A stretch of 64,000 nt of DNA from Moritella sp. F3 (lineage in GTDB: Bacteria; Pseudomonadota; Gammaproteobacteria; Enterobacterales; Moritellaceae): the NCBI RefSeq assembly GCF_015082335.1, contig NZ_BLRL01000002.1, positions 348,569 through 412,568 of the forward strand, in the 5' to 3' direction. Positions 36,223 to 45,489 of the stretch are shown in pieces. The translations under genes were made by a program, and so were the position numbers. The notes under the pieces were generated by a model, which was not told where the DNA came from, made no database searches, and saw nothing but the letters and a program-made list of their open reading frames with translations. The first letter of the stretch is position 1, and every line of letters begins with the position of its first letter.

Positions 36223-36256
36223 AAGAAACGGTGACTATAGGTTGTCACCGTTTCTT
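36223..36256. terminator. Terminator hairpin between yqfB and the PACE gene
   Basis: Perfect 13-bp stem AAGAAACGGTGAC / GTCACCGTTTCTT with an 8-base loop. Minus-strand reading is followed by TTTACTC, so it serves the PACE gene upstream. Confidence 0.8.
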
Positions 36257-36317
36257 ATTTTAAAGCTGTACCGCTATTGTAAATAAATGATATTTAAAAA
36301 GTATCTTGTCGATAAAT

Positions 36318-36740
36318 TTATTGCGCAACCATCTCCGGAACAGGGAATACCTTGTCATACGCCAAGTTATAACCATAAGCGTAAAATAAATAGAACACCA
36401 CCATACCGATATCAAGCACGAATGCATCCCACAAGCTTAAGTCTAAGAACCACGCCATAAATGGGATCGTAAGAAACAGCAAGCCACCTTCAAAACCAAG
36501 GCTATGGACAACACGTGTCAGGGTGGTTTTAGTTACCGTCCCCATTTTTTTCAACATGTATTTATCAAAGCCTAAGTTATAAACATAGTTCCAGCCCGTC
36601 GCGACGACCGAGAATAATACCCCCATGACACCAACATGCCCGAGCTCAAAGCCTAGTTGGCTTAACACCCCCATAATTGCCAGTAGGCCAATAATCTCAA
36701 ATAAAATAGCGTGTCTAATACGGTCTAACCTTGTTCTCAT
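36318..36740 (-). CDS. PACE-family multidrug/biocide efflux protein
   Basis: 140 residues, four predicted membrane helices in two tandem bacterial transmembrane pairs. Signature residues are in RTRLDRIRHAILFEIIG, VVATGWNYVYNLGFDKYML and HSLGFEGGLLFLTIPFM. Related to AceI of Acinetobacter, an H+-coupled pump for chlorhexidine and short-chain diamines. Single gene. Confidence 0.9.
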   Translation of the reverse strand: MRTRLDRIRHAILFEIIGLLAIMGVLSQLGFELGHVGVMGVLFSVVATGWNYVYNLGFDKYMLKKMGTVTKTTLTRVVHSLGFEGGLLFLTIPFMAWFLDLSLWDAFVLDIGMVVFYLFYAYGYNLAYDKVFPVPEMVAQ

Positions 36741-37045
36741 TTATTCTTCTCCACATCATTATACTGCATGCCGTAATCATCGTAATTACCGTTCACATAC
36801 TGTTAAAGCTTTATTATGACGGCTATTCTATCGCAAATTGTTATAACTAAAAGTTGGATTCCATCTGTTTATCGGATGGTATAAACATACAGTTAGATTT
36901 GTTGACAGATGCATACACAAGCTTACCTACAAATACAGTTAGCTTGTTTACAATATCTTTATACAAACAACTGACGACAAGTCCGACTAATACTAAATGA
37001 GGTAGCGTCAGCCACTCATTCGTTTAAATCAATGGGACATTTACA
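36741..37045. other. Intergenic region before the lipoprotein trio
   Basis: 305 bp between divergent genes. It contains TTGACA at 36902 and repeats of ACAGTTAG (36890 and 36935 areas), but I see no well-spaced -10. No ORF, RNA gene or hairpin of note. Confidence 0.4.
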
Positions 37046-37462
37046 ATGAAAAAATATTTGTTGCTTACCCCTATATTATTGCTCACGGCCTGCGCTCGTA
37101 TGGACCACATCCAGGTTGGTGATATAGACCAAAGCCAGGGAAAGCTAAAGCCTATTTCAGTCAAAGTATCTGAAAATACCATCAACGTTGACACTACTTT
37201 AGCGCTTACCGATGCCGTATTAAGCAATGGGGCTGGCAGTGATGAAATCGAAGCTCTCAGAACTATCTGGGCGCTTATGAATATGGGACCTAGAACAGGT
37301 AATCCCGTATTTAATGATGCTTATGCTCAAAATGTATTAAGCCAACTCCATACCCAATGCCAATCCGGCAAAATAACCGCCATTCGTAGCGTCCGCGAAG
37401 CTAACGATTATGCCGTCGCGAGTGGTGAAATTGTTCGTATCGATGCAGATTGCATACTCTAA
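37046..37462 (+). CDS. Small lipoprotein, first of three tandem paralogues
   Basis: 138 residues. Lipobox LLTAC. The C-terminal part (LHTQCQSGKITAIRSV ... IDADCIL) follows a pattern shared with the next two genes: L-x3-QC-x2-G-x-I/L-T/S-A/G-V/I, then a Cys near the end, so a disulphide is likely. It carries a central insertion (~60-100) the others lack. The family is unknown. The gap to the next gene is 10 bp. Confidence 0.75.
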   Translation: MKKYLLLTPILLLTACARMDHIQVGDIDQSQGKLKPISVKVSENTINVDTTLALTDAVLSNGAGSDEIEALRTIWALMNMGPRTGNPVFNDAYAQNVLSQLHTQCQSGKITAIRSVREANDYAVASGEIVRIDADCIL

Positions 37463-37472
37463 GGAATTAATC

Positions 37473-37787
37473 ATGATCCGTAAATTTTGTTTATTATTTA
37501 TCGCCCTAACACTCAGTGGCTGTGTTGGTTTAAACACAGTATCAATGACGCAAATTCCAAAAGACAAAGGCCAACTTGTTGAAGCTAATGCGCATGACTG
37601 GGTATTCCTCAATTTCACCACTCAAAATGACTTTGCCGACAGAGCTGTAGATAATTTAAAAGAACAGTGTGTTGGCGGTAAAATCAGTGGTGTCTTTACC
37701 AAGCACCAAACCACCAGCTATTTATTAGTATTTAAACGCGAAGTCATCGTCAGTGGGTATTGCAGCCTACCTAAGGATAGAATGTGA
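37473..37787 (+). CDS. Small lipoprotein, second of three tandem paralogues
   Basis: 104 residues from ATG 37473 (AAGGAA upstream), shorter than the longest in-frame reading. Lipobox LSGC. Middle (DWVFLNFTTQNDFADRAVDN) and C-terminus (LKEQCVGGKISGVFTK ... SGYCSL) align with the third protein. It overlaps the next gene by 4 bp. Function unknown. Confidence 0.78.
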   Translation: MIRKFCLLFIALTLSGCVGLNTVSMTQIPKDKGQLVEANAHDWVFLNFTTQNDFADRAVDNLKEQCVGGKISGVFTKHQTTSYLLVFKREVIVSGYCSLPKDRM

Positions 37788-38110
37788 TAAGAAATACATT
37801 AAGCACCTTAGTATTGATCTCCGCAGTACTGTTATTAAATGGCTGCACCAGTAGTATCCATATGGTCAATAGCGATGGTTTTGACCAAGTAATCCCAACA
37901 GACCTTAATTATAAATATGTCGAAGCAAGCACTAAACAGCATGTGATTTTAGGCTTTGCCGCGAATACCAATTATGTTGATGAGGCTCGTCAATCCCTTA
38001 TTGCGCAGTGTGATGGCGAATTGACGGCAGTAAGCACGCAATATTCTACCGACCATAGTTTTCTAAGTTGGTATAACAAAATATTAATGAAGGGTATTTG
38101 CATACAATAG
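37784..38110 (+). CDS. Small lipoprotein, third of three tandem paralogues
   Basis: 108 residues from GTG 37784, overlapping the previous stop (GTGA). Lipobox LNGC. HVILGFAANTNYVDEARQSL and LIAQCDGELTAVSTQYS ... KGICIQ match the second gene. The trio is one operon. A hairpin at 38169-38203 probably ends it. Function unknown. Confidence 0.76.
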   Translation: MIRNTLSTLVLISAVLLLNGCTSSIHMVNSDGFDQVIPTDLNYKYVEASTKQHVILGFAANTNYVDEARQSLIAQCDGELTAVSTQYSTDHSFLSWYNKILMKGICIQ

Positions 38111-38472
38111 TACTTTTCGATCCCATAGTGCTTGGACATAAAATACTATTTTTACATCAATCATTATAGCTAACAGCATAACCTCCACAACGATGCTGTT
38201 AGCCTCTCCCAAACAAATCACTGACAGATGCTTACAAAGATCTACTTAGTGAATATTAGTGGTTTCAGTATTATTAACTAAGTAATTATGCTGCACTTGA
38301 ATATTTAAACAGACAATAACGCTAAATTTCACATCAATTCGACATAGGCACTGATAGTGTCTCTCGATGATTGCATAGCCATAACACGATACAGCAATGA
38401 AATATGCACTTAAACTTTAAATATACATATAAATCATCGCCTTGAGGTGGTTTTACTAGGAACAAACAATCG
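38111..38472. other. Intergenic region between lipoprotein trio and DUF535 gene
   Basis: 362 bp. A perfect 11-bp stem (GCTAACAGCAT / ATGCTGTTAGC, 38169-38179 with 38193-38203, 13-base loop) lies 58 bp after the trio and may end its transcript, though no T-run follows. The rest is AT-rich and probably holds the promoter of the DUF535 gene. No ORF or RNA gene is evident. Confidence 0.5.
38169..38203 (+). terminator. Possible terminator hairpin after lipoprotein trio
   Basis: 11-bp perfect stem with 13-base loop and no T-run; likely a weak or Rho-assisted end. Confidence 0.45.
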
Positions 38473-39447
38473 ATGTCTACAACTAACCTCTCTGAACTCG
38501 CCGACCTGATTTACCCAAAAAGCAAAGGCATGAAGAAAATAAAAAAGAAAGCGAGATTCTATTTTTGGGCTGCGACGAACGGTAAAGCCATCGAAGCAAT
38601 GACGACTTTGTTTGCGAATGATAATTTAAAACCAATTTTAGCCAACAATCCCGAGATCCTAGAAAAACCACTGAAGCCTTTTCTTTGCGTTAATTGGTCT
38701 AACTCAGAACGTATTAAGCATATAACAGAACACTATCAATATATTGATGATACTTTTGGTGAAAATTCAAATGCCGTTATTTCCAGTAAGGGGATAACTA
38801 TTTTAGACTTTGAAAGCTTAAGCGGAGAAACATATCGTGTGCAGCTATATCGTGGTGCTAGCCGTGAAGGTGGCCTAGGTATTCGTTTAGTGAATGACAA
38901 AGACCAAAGTGTCTATGCTTTAGCCTGTAATATTTCAGGTTCTACAACTAAAACGATGCACATAGGTATGCTGCAAGGTCCGCGAGATTCAATCGAAGAT
39001 CGTCACGCACTTATTAAAGTATTAACTAAATCATTACACGGTTTACGTACTAAATCATTACTCGTTGAAATGGCGTTAATGCTAGCGCGTGTATTAGGCG
39101 TGGACGAAGTCAAAGCGATTTCAAACAAAGGTCATATCTACCAAGCAATTCGTTATATCGGCTCGAAACGTAATTCTGTGACTTTCGACTATGACGGTCT
39201 GTGGGACGAATTTGAAGCAGCCAAAGTAGATACTTACTTTTATAGTTTACCGGTATTCACGCCCCGAAAAGATCCACTCACATTGAAGAAAACCAAGCGT
39301 AAAATGTATACCAAACGCTACCTGTGGCTAGATGAAAGCGAAATTGCAATGGCAAACAATTTAACGCCATGGTTAATGAATCCACCTGTGATTCATTCAA
39401 CCCATAACGCTCTAGATGATTCTATTAAAGGCGCTCAAGCCGCTTAA
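38473..39447 (+). CDS. DUF535 / VirK-YbjX family protein (second copy)
   Basis: 324 residues, a paralogue of the protein at 25030-26007. Shared motifs are HIGMLQGPRDSIEDRHALIK, KSLLVEMALMLARVLGVDEV and TKRKMYTKRYLWLDESEIAM. No signal peptide. It follows three lipoprotein genes but is separated by 362 bp and is probably independent. Confidence 0.82.
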   Translation: MSTTNLSELADLIYPKSKGMKKIKKKARFYFWAATNGKAIEAMTTLFANDNLKPILANNPEILEKPLKPFLCVNWSNSERIKHITEHYQYIDDTFGENSNAVISSKGITILDFESLSGETYRVQLYRGASREGGLGIRLVNDKDQSVYALACNISGSTTKTMHIGMLQGPRDSIEDRHALIKVLTKSLHGLRTKSLLVEMALMLARVLGVDEVKAISNKGHIYQAIRYIGSKRNSVTFDYDGLWDEFEAAKVDTYFYSLPVFTPRKDPLTLKKTKRKMYTKRYLWLDESEIAMANNLTPWLMNPPVIHSTHNALDDSIKGAQAA

Positions 39448-39475
39448 CTGTCATTAATAGCTGAATGCCCTTAAC

Positions 39476-40006
39476 TCATGAGTCGAGTGAACTGGTATTC
39501 AGCTTATAAATCCGATCCGCATATAATACGCCACCGATACGATAAGCATCCGCGATGACCTCGTGCAACTTAAAGCCACACTTAGCCAATACTTTGTCTG
39601 AATCAGCGTTCCCCTCTGTCACAATACCTTGAAATAGAGAAATCAAATGTACGCGCGTTGCCCAAGTAATGACACTCTGTAATGATTCAGTCGCATAGCC
39701 CAACCCAAAATGTTCTGGTAATAGCAGGTAACCGACTTCTGCAGATCGGCCATCATAATCAAAACCCGTGATACCTACCGCCTGATTAGTCTCACTATCA
39801 ATGATAACCAAACATAGCCAAGCACCAGAAGTCACAGACCAGCGTGGTAAACGTGAAGAAAATTTAGCGCGAATATCATCAACACTAGGTTGATCAAAAC
39901 ATTTTTCGATCACTCGGACTTCAGTATGCAAACGTAAAAATAACGGCCAATCAGACTCGGTAATTTGACGTAGCGTTAAACGCGGTGTAGTGATAGATAT
40001 ACTCAT
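39476..40006 (-). CDS. GNAT acetyltransferase, RimJ/RimL type
   Basis: 176 residues. The N-terminus TTPRLTLRQITESDWPLFLRL and the acetyl-CoA region GYLLLPEHFGLGYATESLQS are typical. It may acetylate an N-terminus or a small molecule; the substrate is unknown. AAGGA precedes the ATG. Confidence 0.88.
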   Translation of the reverse strand: MSISITTPRLTLRQITESDWPLFLRLHTEVRVIEKCFDQPSVDDIRAKFSSRLPRWSVTSGAWLCLVIIDSETNQAVGITGFDYDGRSAEVGYLLLPEHFGLGYATESLQSVITWATRVHLISLFQGIVTEGNADSDKVLAKCGFKLHEVIADAYRIGGVLYADRIYKLNTSSLDS

Positions 40007-40080
40007 GACATTCCTTTTTATGCATTTCTATTTATTAATGTCTATTTATTAACGCCTACTTATGAATTATTAATTCACGA

Positions 40081-40968
40081 TCAACTATCAATACTAGCCA
40101 CTTGTGCCAAAGTAAACTCAACAAAGCGCCGATTAGCCAGCGACAAATAACCATCTTTACGCCATGCCAACGCTAGATCCAAATAGATAGGCGGATCAAA
40201 CGGGATCCCCATGACATCCGTTTCTTGATCTGTGACTAATTCTAACAGTGCGGTAATAGCAAATTCATTCTTGACGATATTCAAGATCATCGTGATCAAG
40301 TTGGTTTCAAAAGAGTAGTTCACAGTCATATTATTAGCTTCGCACAAACTATCAATGATTTCACGATGAAAATACCCTGCTTTGAACATCACTAATTCAT
40401 GGGTAAAAAAATCGGCATAAGTCACCGATTTTGCATCTGCTAACGCATGGTTTTTACCCACAGCTGCGACCATTTGTGGACGTACAAAACGTTGGACTTG
40501 TAAACTATCTGGGAGATGATCATCGACGATCACCCCTAAATCTAACTCACCCGAGAGTAACTTTTCTTTAATCGTTTGGGTGCCACCTTCCATGATACTC
40601 AACTTCAAATTCGGGTATTTAAACTTAAAGGCCATGAGTATTTCAGGGAAAAAATACGACCCCATCATGCCGGGAATACCAATACTCACTTCGCCTTGCT
40701 CTAAACCACGTAAATCATTTAACGCCGTTTCAGCATCACTAATACGGGCAAGAATATCTTTACAATGGACAAGCAGTACTTCACCTTCTTTGGTGACAAC
40801 GACGCCCTTACTGCTACGGATCAATAACGGCATACCAAGCTGCTCTTCAAACTTACGCATCGCAATACTCAGCGCAGATTGGGCGATACCCAGATGCTCG
40901 GCCGCCTTGGTATAACTGCCCTGTGCAACAATAGTGGCAAAATAATGTAATATTTTAGAATTAAGCAT
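40081..40968 (-). CDS. LysR-family transcriptional regulator
   Basis: 295 residues. HTH AQGSYTKAAEHLGIAQSALS and effector domain from ~90 (GEVSIGIPGMMGSYFFPE). It is divergent from an MFS transporter gene across a 139-bp gap, which is its likely target. Confidence 0.9.
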   Translation of the reverse strand: MLNSKILHYFATIVAQGSYTKAAEHLGIAQSALSIAMRKFEEQLGMPLLIRSSKGVVVTKEGEVLLVHCKDILARISDAETALNDLRGLEQGEVSIGIPGMMGSYFFPEILMAFKFKYPNLKLSIMEGGTQTIKEKLLSGELDLGVIVDDHLPDSLQVQRFVRPQMVAAVGKNHALADAKSVTYADFFTHELVMFKAGYFHREIIDSLCEANNMTVNYSFETNLITMILNIVKNEFAITALLELVTDQETDVMGIPFDPPIYLDLALAWRKDGYLSLANRRFVEFTLAQVASIDS

Positions 40969-41107
40969 AACTAAAATAGATACCTTCCATGATATTTATA
41001 TATTTTTCATATTAGCATTACTCCTCTACTCTATAAGCATTATTAGTACCGCATGAGCTCAATAAAGGTGATCATGCTACCCCTTTCGTTATCAGCAGGA
41101 TGGATGA

Positions 41108-42325
41108 ATGATTGCACTGCATTCTCAAGATTATAAAAAAGTAACATTAGGACTTGGACTCGGTTCATTTCTAGTATTTTGCAATTTATATTATTTTCAG
41201 CCATTACTGCCCTATTTCATGGTTAAGTTTAACGCCACTGAATTACAAGTTAACTGGTTGTTTTCTAGCACCACTTTAGCTGTCGCAGTATCGCTATTAC
41301 CTTGGGCGATCTTGTCTGAAGTGATAGGCCGCCGCCCCATCATGCGTTGCAGTTTAGTGCTTATTCCCTGCATTAATTTTTTAATGTTCATCAGTCCAGA
41401 TTTACATACCTTAATTATATTGCGTGCGTTACTCGGTGTCGCACTGGCTGGATTCATTGCTGTCGCAGTGGCTTATATGGCTGAAGAGTTTGCACCAACG
41501 GCACTTATTATCGCGGTAGGAGGTTATATTAGCGCCAACACCCTCGGAGGCATTATTGGCCGGATATACGGCGGGGTAATGACAGATGCAATCGGTTTGC
41601 AGTGGACTATTTTAGCGATGTCGATACTCAGTGGTATCGCGCTACTGATTATCTTCCCGCTAATATTAAAACAACGTCATTTTGTCGCCCAACAAGGACG
41701 CCTATCCCATCACGGCAAGCAACTCCTTCAGCATATCAACACACCAACGCTATTTTTCGCCATGTTGATTGGCGGGCTGAACTTTTCAGTATTCATTAAT
41801 ATATTTTCAGTGATGGGATTTAAATTATCCGCTGCGCCGATTTCCTTACCCGCCAGTTTATTATCATTAGTATTCTTGTGTTACCTCAGCGGCACTTTAT
41901 CCGCAAAACTAAGCGGGCGCTGGCTGCATAACCATAGCTTATTCAGTGGTTTATTACTCGGTATAGGTATTAGCCTGCTTGGACTGATGATCCTATCGCT
42001 GCAAACGATGCTAACCATCATTATTGGTTTATTGGTATTAAGCGCAGGGGCATTCTTTATTCATGCACTGGCTTACAGCCATATTGGCCGTAGTGCCACA
42101 CAGGGTAAATCAACGGCAACAGCGCTATATCTGGTGATGTATTATTCAGGCGGTAGTGTCGGTGGGTTTATTCTTATTTATTGCTGGCAGGTCGGTGGAT
42201 GGTGGGCGGTATTAGGCGCAACATCTATCATTCAAACGCTAATGGTCGCCTTGGTATTTGCACTGAGATCTGTATCTAGTCGATCACCGATGGAGCCCGA
42301 TAATAAGTTAGTTCCTTGCAAGTAA
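41108..42325 (+). CDS. MFS transporter, YnfM-like
   Basis: 405 residues, twelve predicted helices. Motif A between helices 2 and 3 is present (AILSEVIGRRPIM). A central loop (~190-210) separates the halves. The closest known type is YnfM-like drug or metabolite efflux. Divergent from a LysR regulator. Confidence 0.85.
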   Translation: MIALHSQDYKKVTLGLGLGSFLVFCNLYYFQPLLPYFMVKFNATELQVNWLFSSTTLAVAVSLLPWAILSEVIGRRPIMRCSLVLIPCINFLMFISPDLHTLIILRALLGVALAGFIAVAVAYMAEEFAPTALIIAVGGYISANTLGGIIGRIYGGVMTDAIGLQWTILAMSILSGIALLIIFPLILKQRHFVAQQGRLSHHGKQLLQHINTPTLFFAMLIGGLNFSVFINIFSVMGFKLSAAPISLPASLLSLVFLCYLSGTLSAKLSGRWLHNHSLFSGLLLGIGISLLGLMILSLQTMLTIIIGLLVLSAGAFFIHALAYSHIGRSATQGKSTATALYLVMYYSGGSVGGFILIYCWQVGGWWAVLGATSIIQTLMVALVFALRSVSSRSPMEPDNKLVPCK

Positions 42326-42549
42326 TAATACATATGAGTGATGAGCGCTATAGCTAAGACAACTTATCTAATGACTTTCTCACTACTCCTTCACGACTAT
42401 GATCATAAGGATCCTCCTCGCGATATTAGCCTTTGTCTAAAAAGCAAAGGTAGTTTGCTTGTTGGGTAATTGTTGGTTGACGGCACAAAACATAGAATAG
42501 CCCCATCTTGTTAAGCAAGTCCCAACAATTATATCAAAAGGCAGCAACC

Positions 42550-43527
42550 ATGAAAGCAATGATCATTAAAGAAATCGGTGCAAGCGACGTTTTTCAATTA
42601 GTAGAAAAAGCAAAACCAACATTAAAATCAGGTCACATGGTTGTTGAAGTTAAAGCAACAAGTGTTAACCCACTTGATACAATGCTTCGTTCAATTGAAC
42701 TACCTTGGTCTGCGAACTTACCTGAAGTATTACACGGTGATGTTGCAGGTATCGTTGTTGAAGTAAGTGAAGACGTGACAAACTTCAATGTCGGCGACGA
42801 GGTTTACGGCATGGCTGGCGGTATTAATGGTGTTGACGGTGCACTAGCAGAATTCATGTTAGTTGATGCACGTCTAATGGCGTTAAAACCTAAAACACTA
42901 ACCATGAAACAAGCGGCGGCATTACCACTGGTTGCTATCACATCATACGAAGCACTTGTGCATAAGATGAATGTGCAAGCCGGTGATAGTGTACTTATTC
43001 ATGGTGCTACAGGTGGCGTTGGTCACATCGCAGTACAACTTGCTAAAATACTTGGCGCAACAGTAACGTCAACACACTCAACGGCGAACGCAGAATTAGC
43101 AAAAACTGTCGGTGCAGATAACTTAGTCAATTTCAGTACTGAAACTGTGGCTGATTATGTTCAAGCACACACAGGCGGTATCGGCTTTGATAAGATCTTT
43201 GATACTGTGGCTGGCGACAACATTCAGAAATCATTTGAAGCAGCAAAATTCAATGGTCACGTAGCGACGATTTTACCAATTGATAATGCATTACAAGTGG
43301 CACTGAAAAGCTTGTCGTTCCACAGTGTATTAATGTTGATCCCATTATGTCACGGCATTAACCACGAATCACACGGCCGCATCTTAACTGAAATTGCAAC
43401 GCTTGTTGACGCAGGTAAGATCACGCCAATCATTGACGACAGTAACTTCTCTATTTGGGAAGTAGCACAAGCACATGATCACCTTGGTTCAGGTAAAGCG
43501 GTAGGCAAGATCACGTTAACAGCGTAA
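42550..43527 (+). CDS. Medium-chain dehydrogenase, quinone-oxidoreductase type
   Basis: 325 residues from ATG 42550, chosen over an in-frame TTG at 42508 since AAGG lies just before it. GroES-like domain then a Rossmann domain with VLIHGATGGVGHIAVQLAK. HGDVAGIVVEV and DEVYGMAGG are family motifs. The catalytic-zinc Cys/His set of true alcohol dehydrogenases is not evident, so an NADPH-quinone-type reductase is likely. It is followed by a terminator. Confidence 0.85.
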   Translation: MKAMIIKEIGASDVFQLVEKAKPTLKSGHMVVEVKATSVNPLDTMLRSIELPWSANLPEVLHGDVAGIVVEVSEDVTNFNVGDEVYGMAGGINGVDGALAEFMLVDARLMALKPKTLTMKQAAALPLVAITSYEALVHKMNVQAGDSVLIHGATGGVGHIAVQLAKILGATVTSTHSTANAELAKTVGADNLVNFSTETVADYVQAHTGGIGFDKIFDTVAGDNIQKSFEAAKFNGHVATILPIDNALQVALKSLSFHSVLMLIPLCHGINHESHGRILTEIATLVDAGKITPIIDDSNFSIWEVAQAHDHLGSGKAVGKITLTA

Positions 43528-43575
43528 TTATACTCTCGGATTTAATCGCGTAATCATTTAATACCCTGAATACTA

Positions 43576-43622
43576 AAAAGCACCACAACGACTGTTATTG
43601 ACAGCTCAGTTGTGGTGCTTTT
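43576..43622. terminator. Bidirectional terminator
   Basis: Perfect 14-bp stem AAAAGCACCACAAC / GTTGTGGTGCTTTT with a 19-base loop, between convergent genes. T-rich on the plus strand and the minus strand alike. Confidence 0.85.
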
Positions 43623-43645
43623 ATTTTCTATATTTCTATAAAACC

Positions 43646-44254
43646 CTAGATGGCGACACGTGCTGCCAGCGCCAGTAATACCACGCCCGTTACTTTATCA
43701 ATCTTGTGTACATTATTCTTTAATTTAGCTAATAACGACGACTGCGATAACACCACGGCAATCAGACAATACCATAACGTATCAAACGTAAATACCGTGC
43801 CAACCATAATCAGGTTTTGTAACCAGCCAGCATCCGCTTCAACAAATTGACCGAATAGCGCTAAAAAGAAAATGGCTAATTTAGGATTCAAAAATGCAAT
43901 CATAAAACCTTGGACGATACTGTCTTTTAACGTCACTACTTCTTGTTGTTGCTCAGCATCATCTAGCGCCGGTTTTGAGGTTAACGCCTTATAAGCCAAG
44001 CGTAACAACATCGCCACACCAGCATATTTAATCACATTGAATAACCACGGTGTTTGTTGGATCACAATAGCCAAGCCAACCACAGTTAACGTCGCATACA
44101 CACCAACACCGACACCGTGGGCAATACTCGCCGCAACACCGTTAACTCGCCCACCCGAGATCGTATGCTTTAATACTACCGCCAAACTTGGACCCGGTGT
44201 CATCGCGCCCATCATACAAATCAGCGCTAAAGACATCCATGCAGTTAATTCCAT
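43646..44254 (-). CDS. LysE/RhtB-family amino-acid exporter
   Basis: 202 residues from ATG 44254 with GAGG six bases upstream. Six predicted helices. N-terminal signature ICMMGAMTPGPSLAVVLKH and GFMIAFLNPKLAIFFLALFG. Exports amino acids or homoserine lactone; the substrate is unknown. Confidence 0.9.
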   Translation of the reverse strand: MELTAWMSLALICMMGAMTPGPSLAVVLKHTISGGRVNGVAASIAHGVGVGVYATLTVVGLAIVIQQTPWLFNVIKYAGVAMLLRLAYKALTSKPALDDAEQQQEVVTLKDSIVQGFMIAFLNPKLAIFFLALFGQFVEADAGWLQNLIMVGTVFTFDTLWYCLIAVVLSQSSLLAKLKNNVHKIDKVTGVVLLALAARVAI

Positions 44255-44363
44255 ACTCAACCTCTACTGTTATTTATTATTTATAAATTGTTAATTCAGC
44301 TAAATGCGTTTATCTGTTGTCATCATAAGCCAGCTTTAGTATGAGAGAAAGCTGCATTTAATA

Positions 44364-45299
44364 CTAACAATCATGAAGTAATTTCATACCTATAGTTTTA
44401 GTGTGCTCAAGATGATTTTTTAAAAAGGGATAGCACAACTCTCTAAACCAAGTATGCTCCGGATCTTGATGGTGCTTCGCATGCCACAACAAATAATACT
44501 GCTGTGGTTGCAACTTGATCGGCAAAATCATGATCCGAAGATCGTATGTTTGCGCAAAATCAGCGGCAATATGTAAGGGTGTTGTCAGCAAGGTATCGGT
44601 CTTTAATAACAGTTCGATCGCCGACTGAAAAAACGGTACCGGTGCAAAGACCTTACGCTGTTCGCCAAGCGCTGATAATGCCAGATCCACCGGACTATCT
44701 TTATCACCACCACCGCTGATCAGTAAATGCTTGGCATTAATATAATCCGCAACTGATAATGCGTTCCCCTGACACAAAGGATGCTGACGGCGGCAAACTA
44801 CGATCAACTGATCTTCACCGAGACTTTTACCATGCAAGTTTTCTGGCACATGCTCTGTGATAGTACTAACGAGATCCAGCGACATGTCAGCTAGCGTTGT
44901 TAACCTATCTTTATGCCAAAGCTGATACGCTACGCTGGCATTCGCCGCATCGACAGCTAACTCACAACATATCGATGGTAAGATCGCTTGTGCAACATAA
45001 TCACTTGAAGCCAAGGTAAATTGGCGCTGACACAGGCTTGGATCCATCATGCTGGGTAAATATAAATTATCCAAGGTTTGCATTAATAAGGGTAACTGCG
45101 CTTTTAATTCCTCACCCTTACGCGTTAATACAAATTGATTCCCCTCTCTAATGACGATCTTGTCATGAAACGCAACGCGGATTTGCGTAAGCGTTTTACT
45201 GATTGCCGACTGCGTCACATTAAGTTGCCTCGCCGATTCAGTCAAATTACGGGTTTGTAATATCGAAATTAACGTCGGTAATAATTTGTAGTTATTCAA
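44364..45299 (-). CDS. LysR-family transcriptional regulator
   Basis: About 311 residues. HTH TRNLTESARQLNVTQSAISK. Both possible starts are TTG; the one at 45299 has GGTGAG seven bases upstream and gives a normal LysR N-terminus (NNYKLLPTL), whereas the alternative is at 45326. Divergent from msrA across ~190 bp, with a 12-bp palindrome between. Confidence 0.85.
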   Translation of the reverse strand: MNNYKLLPTLISILQTRNLTESARQLNVTQSAISKTLTQIRVAFHDKIVIREGNQFVLTRKGEELKAQLPLLMQTLDNLYLPSMMDPSLCQRQFTLASSDYVAQAILPSICCELAVDAANASVAYQLWHKDRLTTLADMSLDLVSTITEHVPENLHGKSLGEDQLIVVCRRQHPLCQGNALSVADYINAKHLLISGGGDKDSPVDLALSALGEQRKVFAPVPFFQSAIELLLKTDTLLTTPLHIAADFAQTYDLRIMILPIKLQPQQYYLLWHAKHHQDPEHTWFRELCYPFLKNHLEHTKTIGMKLLHDC

Positions 45300-45380
45300 A
45301 AGGCACTCACCATACAAGATAATCAACTAGCTATCATAACGTGAATAATGTTTTAGCGTTATTTAAAAAATAATTAACGA

Positions 45381-45392
45381 AATCACGTGATT
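45381..45392. promoter_or_regulatory. 12-bp palindrome in LysR-msrA gap
   Basis: Perfect AATCACGTGATT between the divergent LysR and msrA genes. It is a plausible operator; the factor is unknown. Confidence 0.35.
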
Positions 45393-45489
45393 CCATATTT
45401 ATATAAGCCATAATTAAATCAATTTGACAGTTGTTGCAATTGGCATTGTCAATGCTTCGCACAGCTAAAGGTGTATACAAGGACGTATA

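Noticed and set aside
43646-43850. Plus-strand ORF opposite the LysE gene
   Set aside because: Antisense to a well-supported membrane exporter and without a known product.
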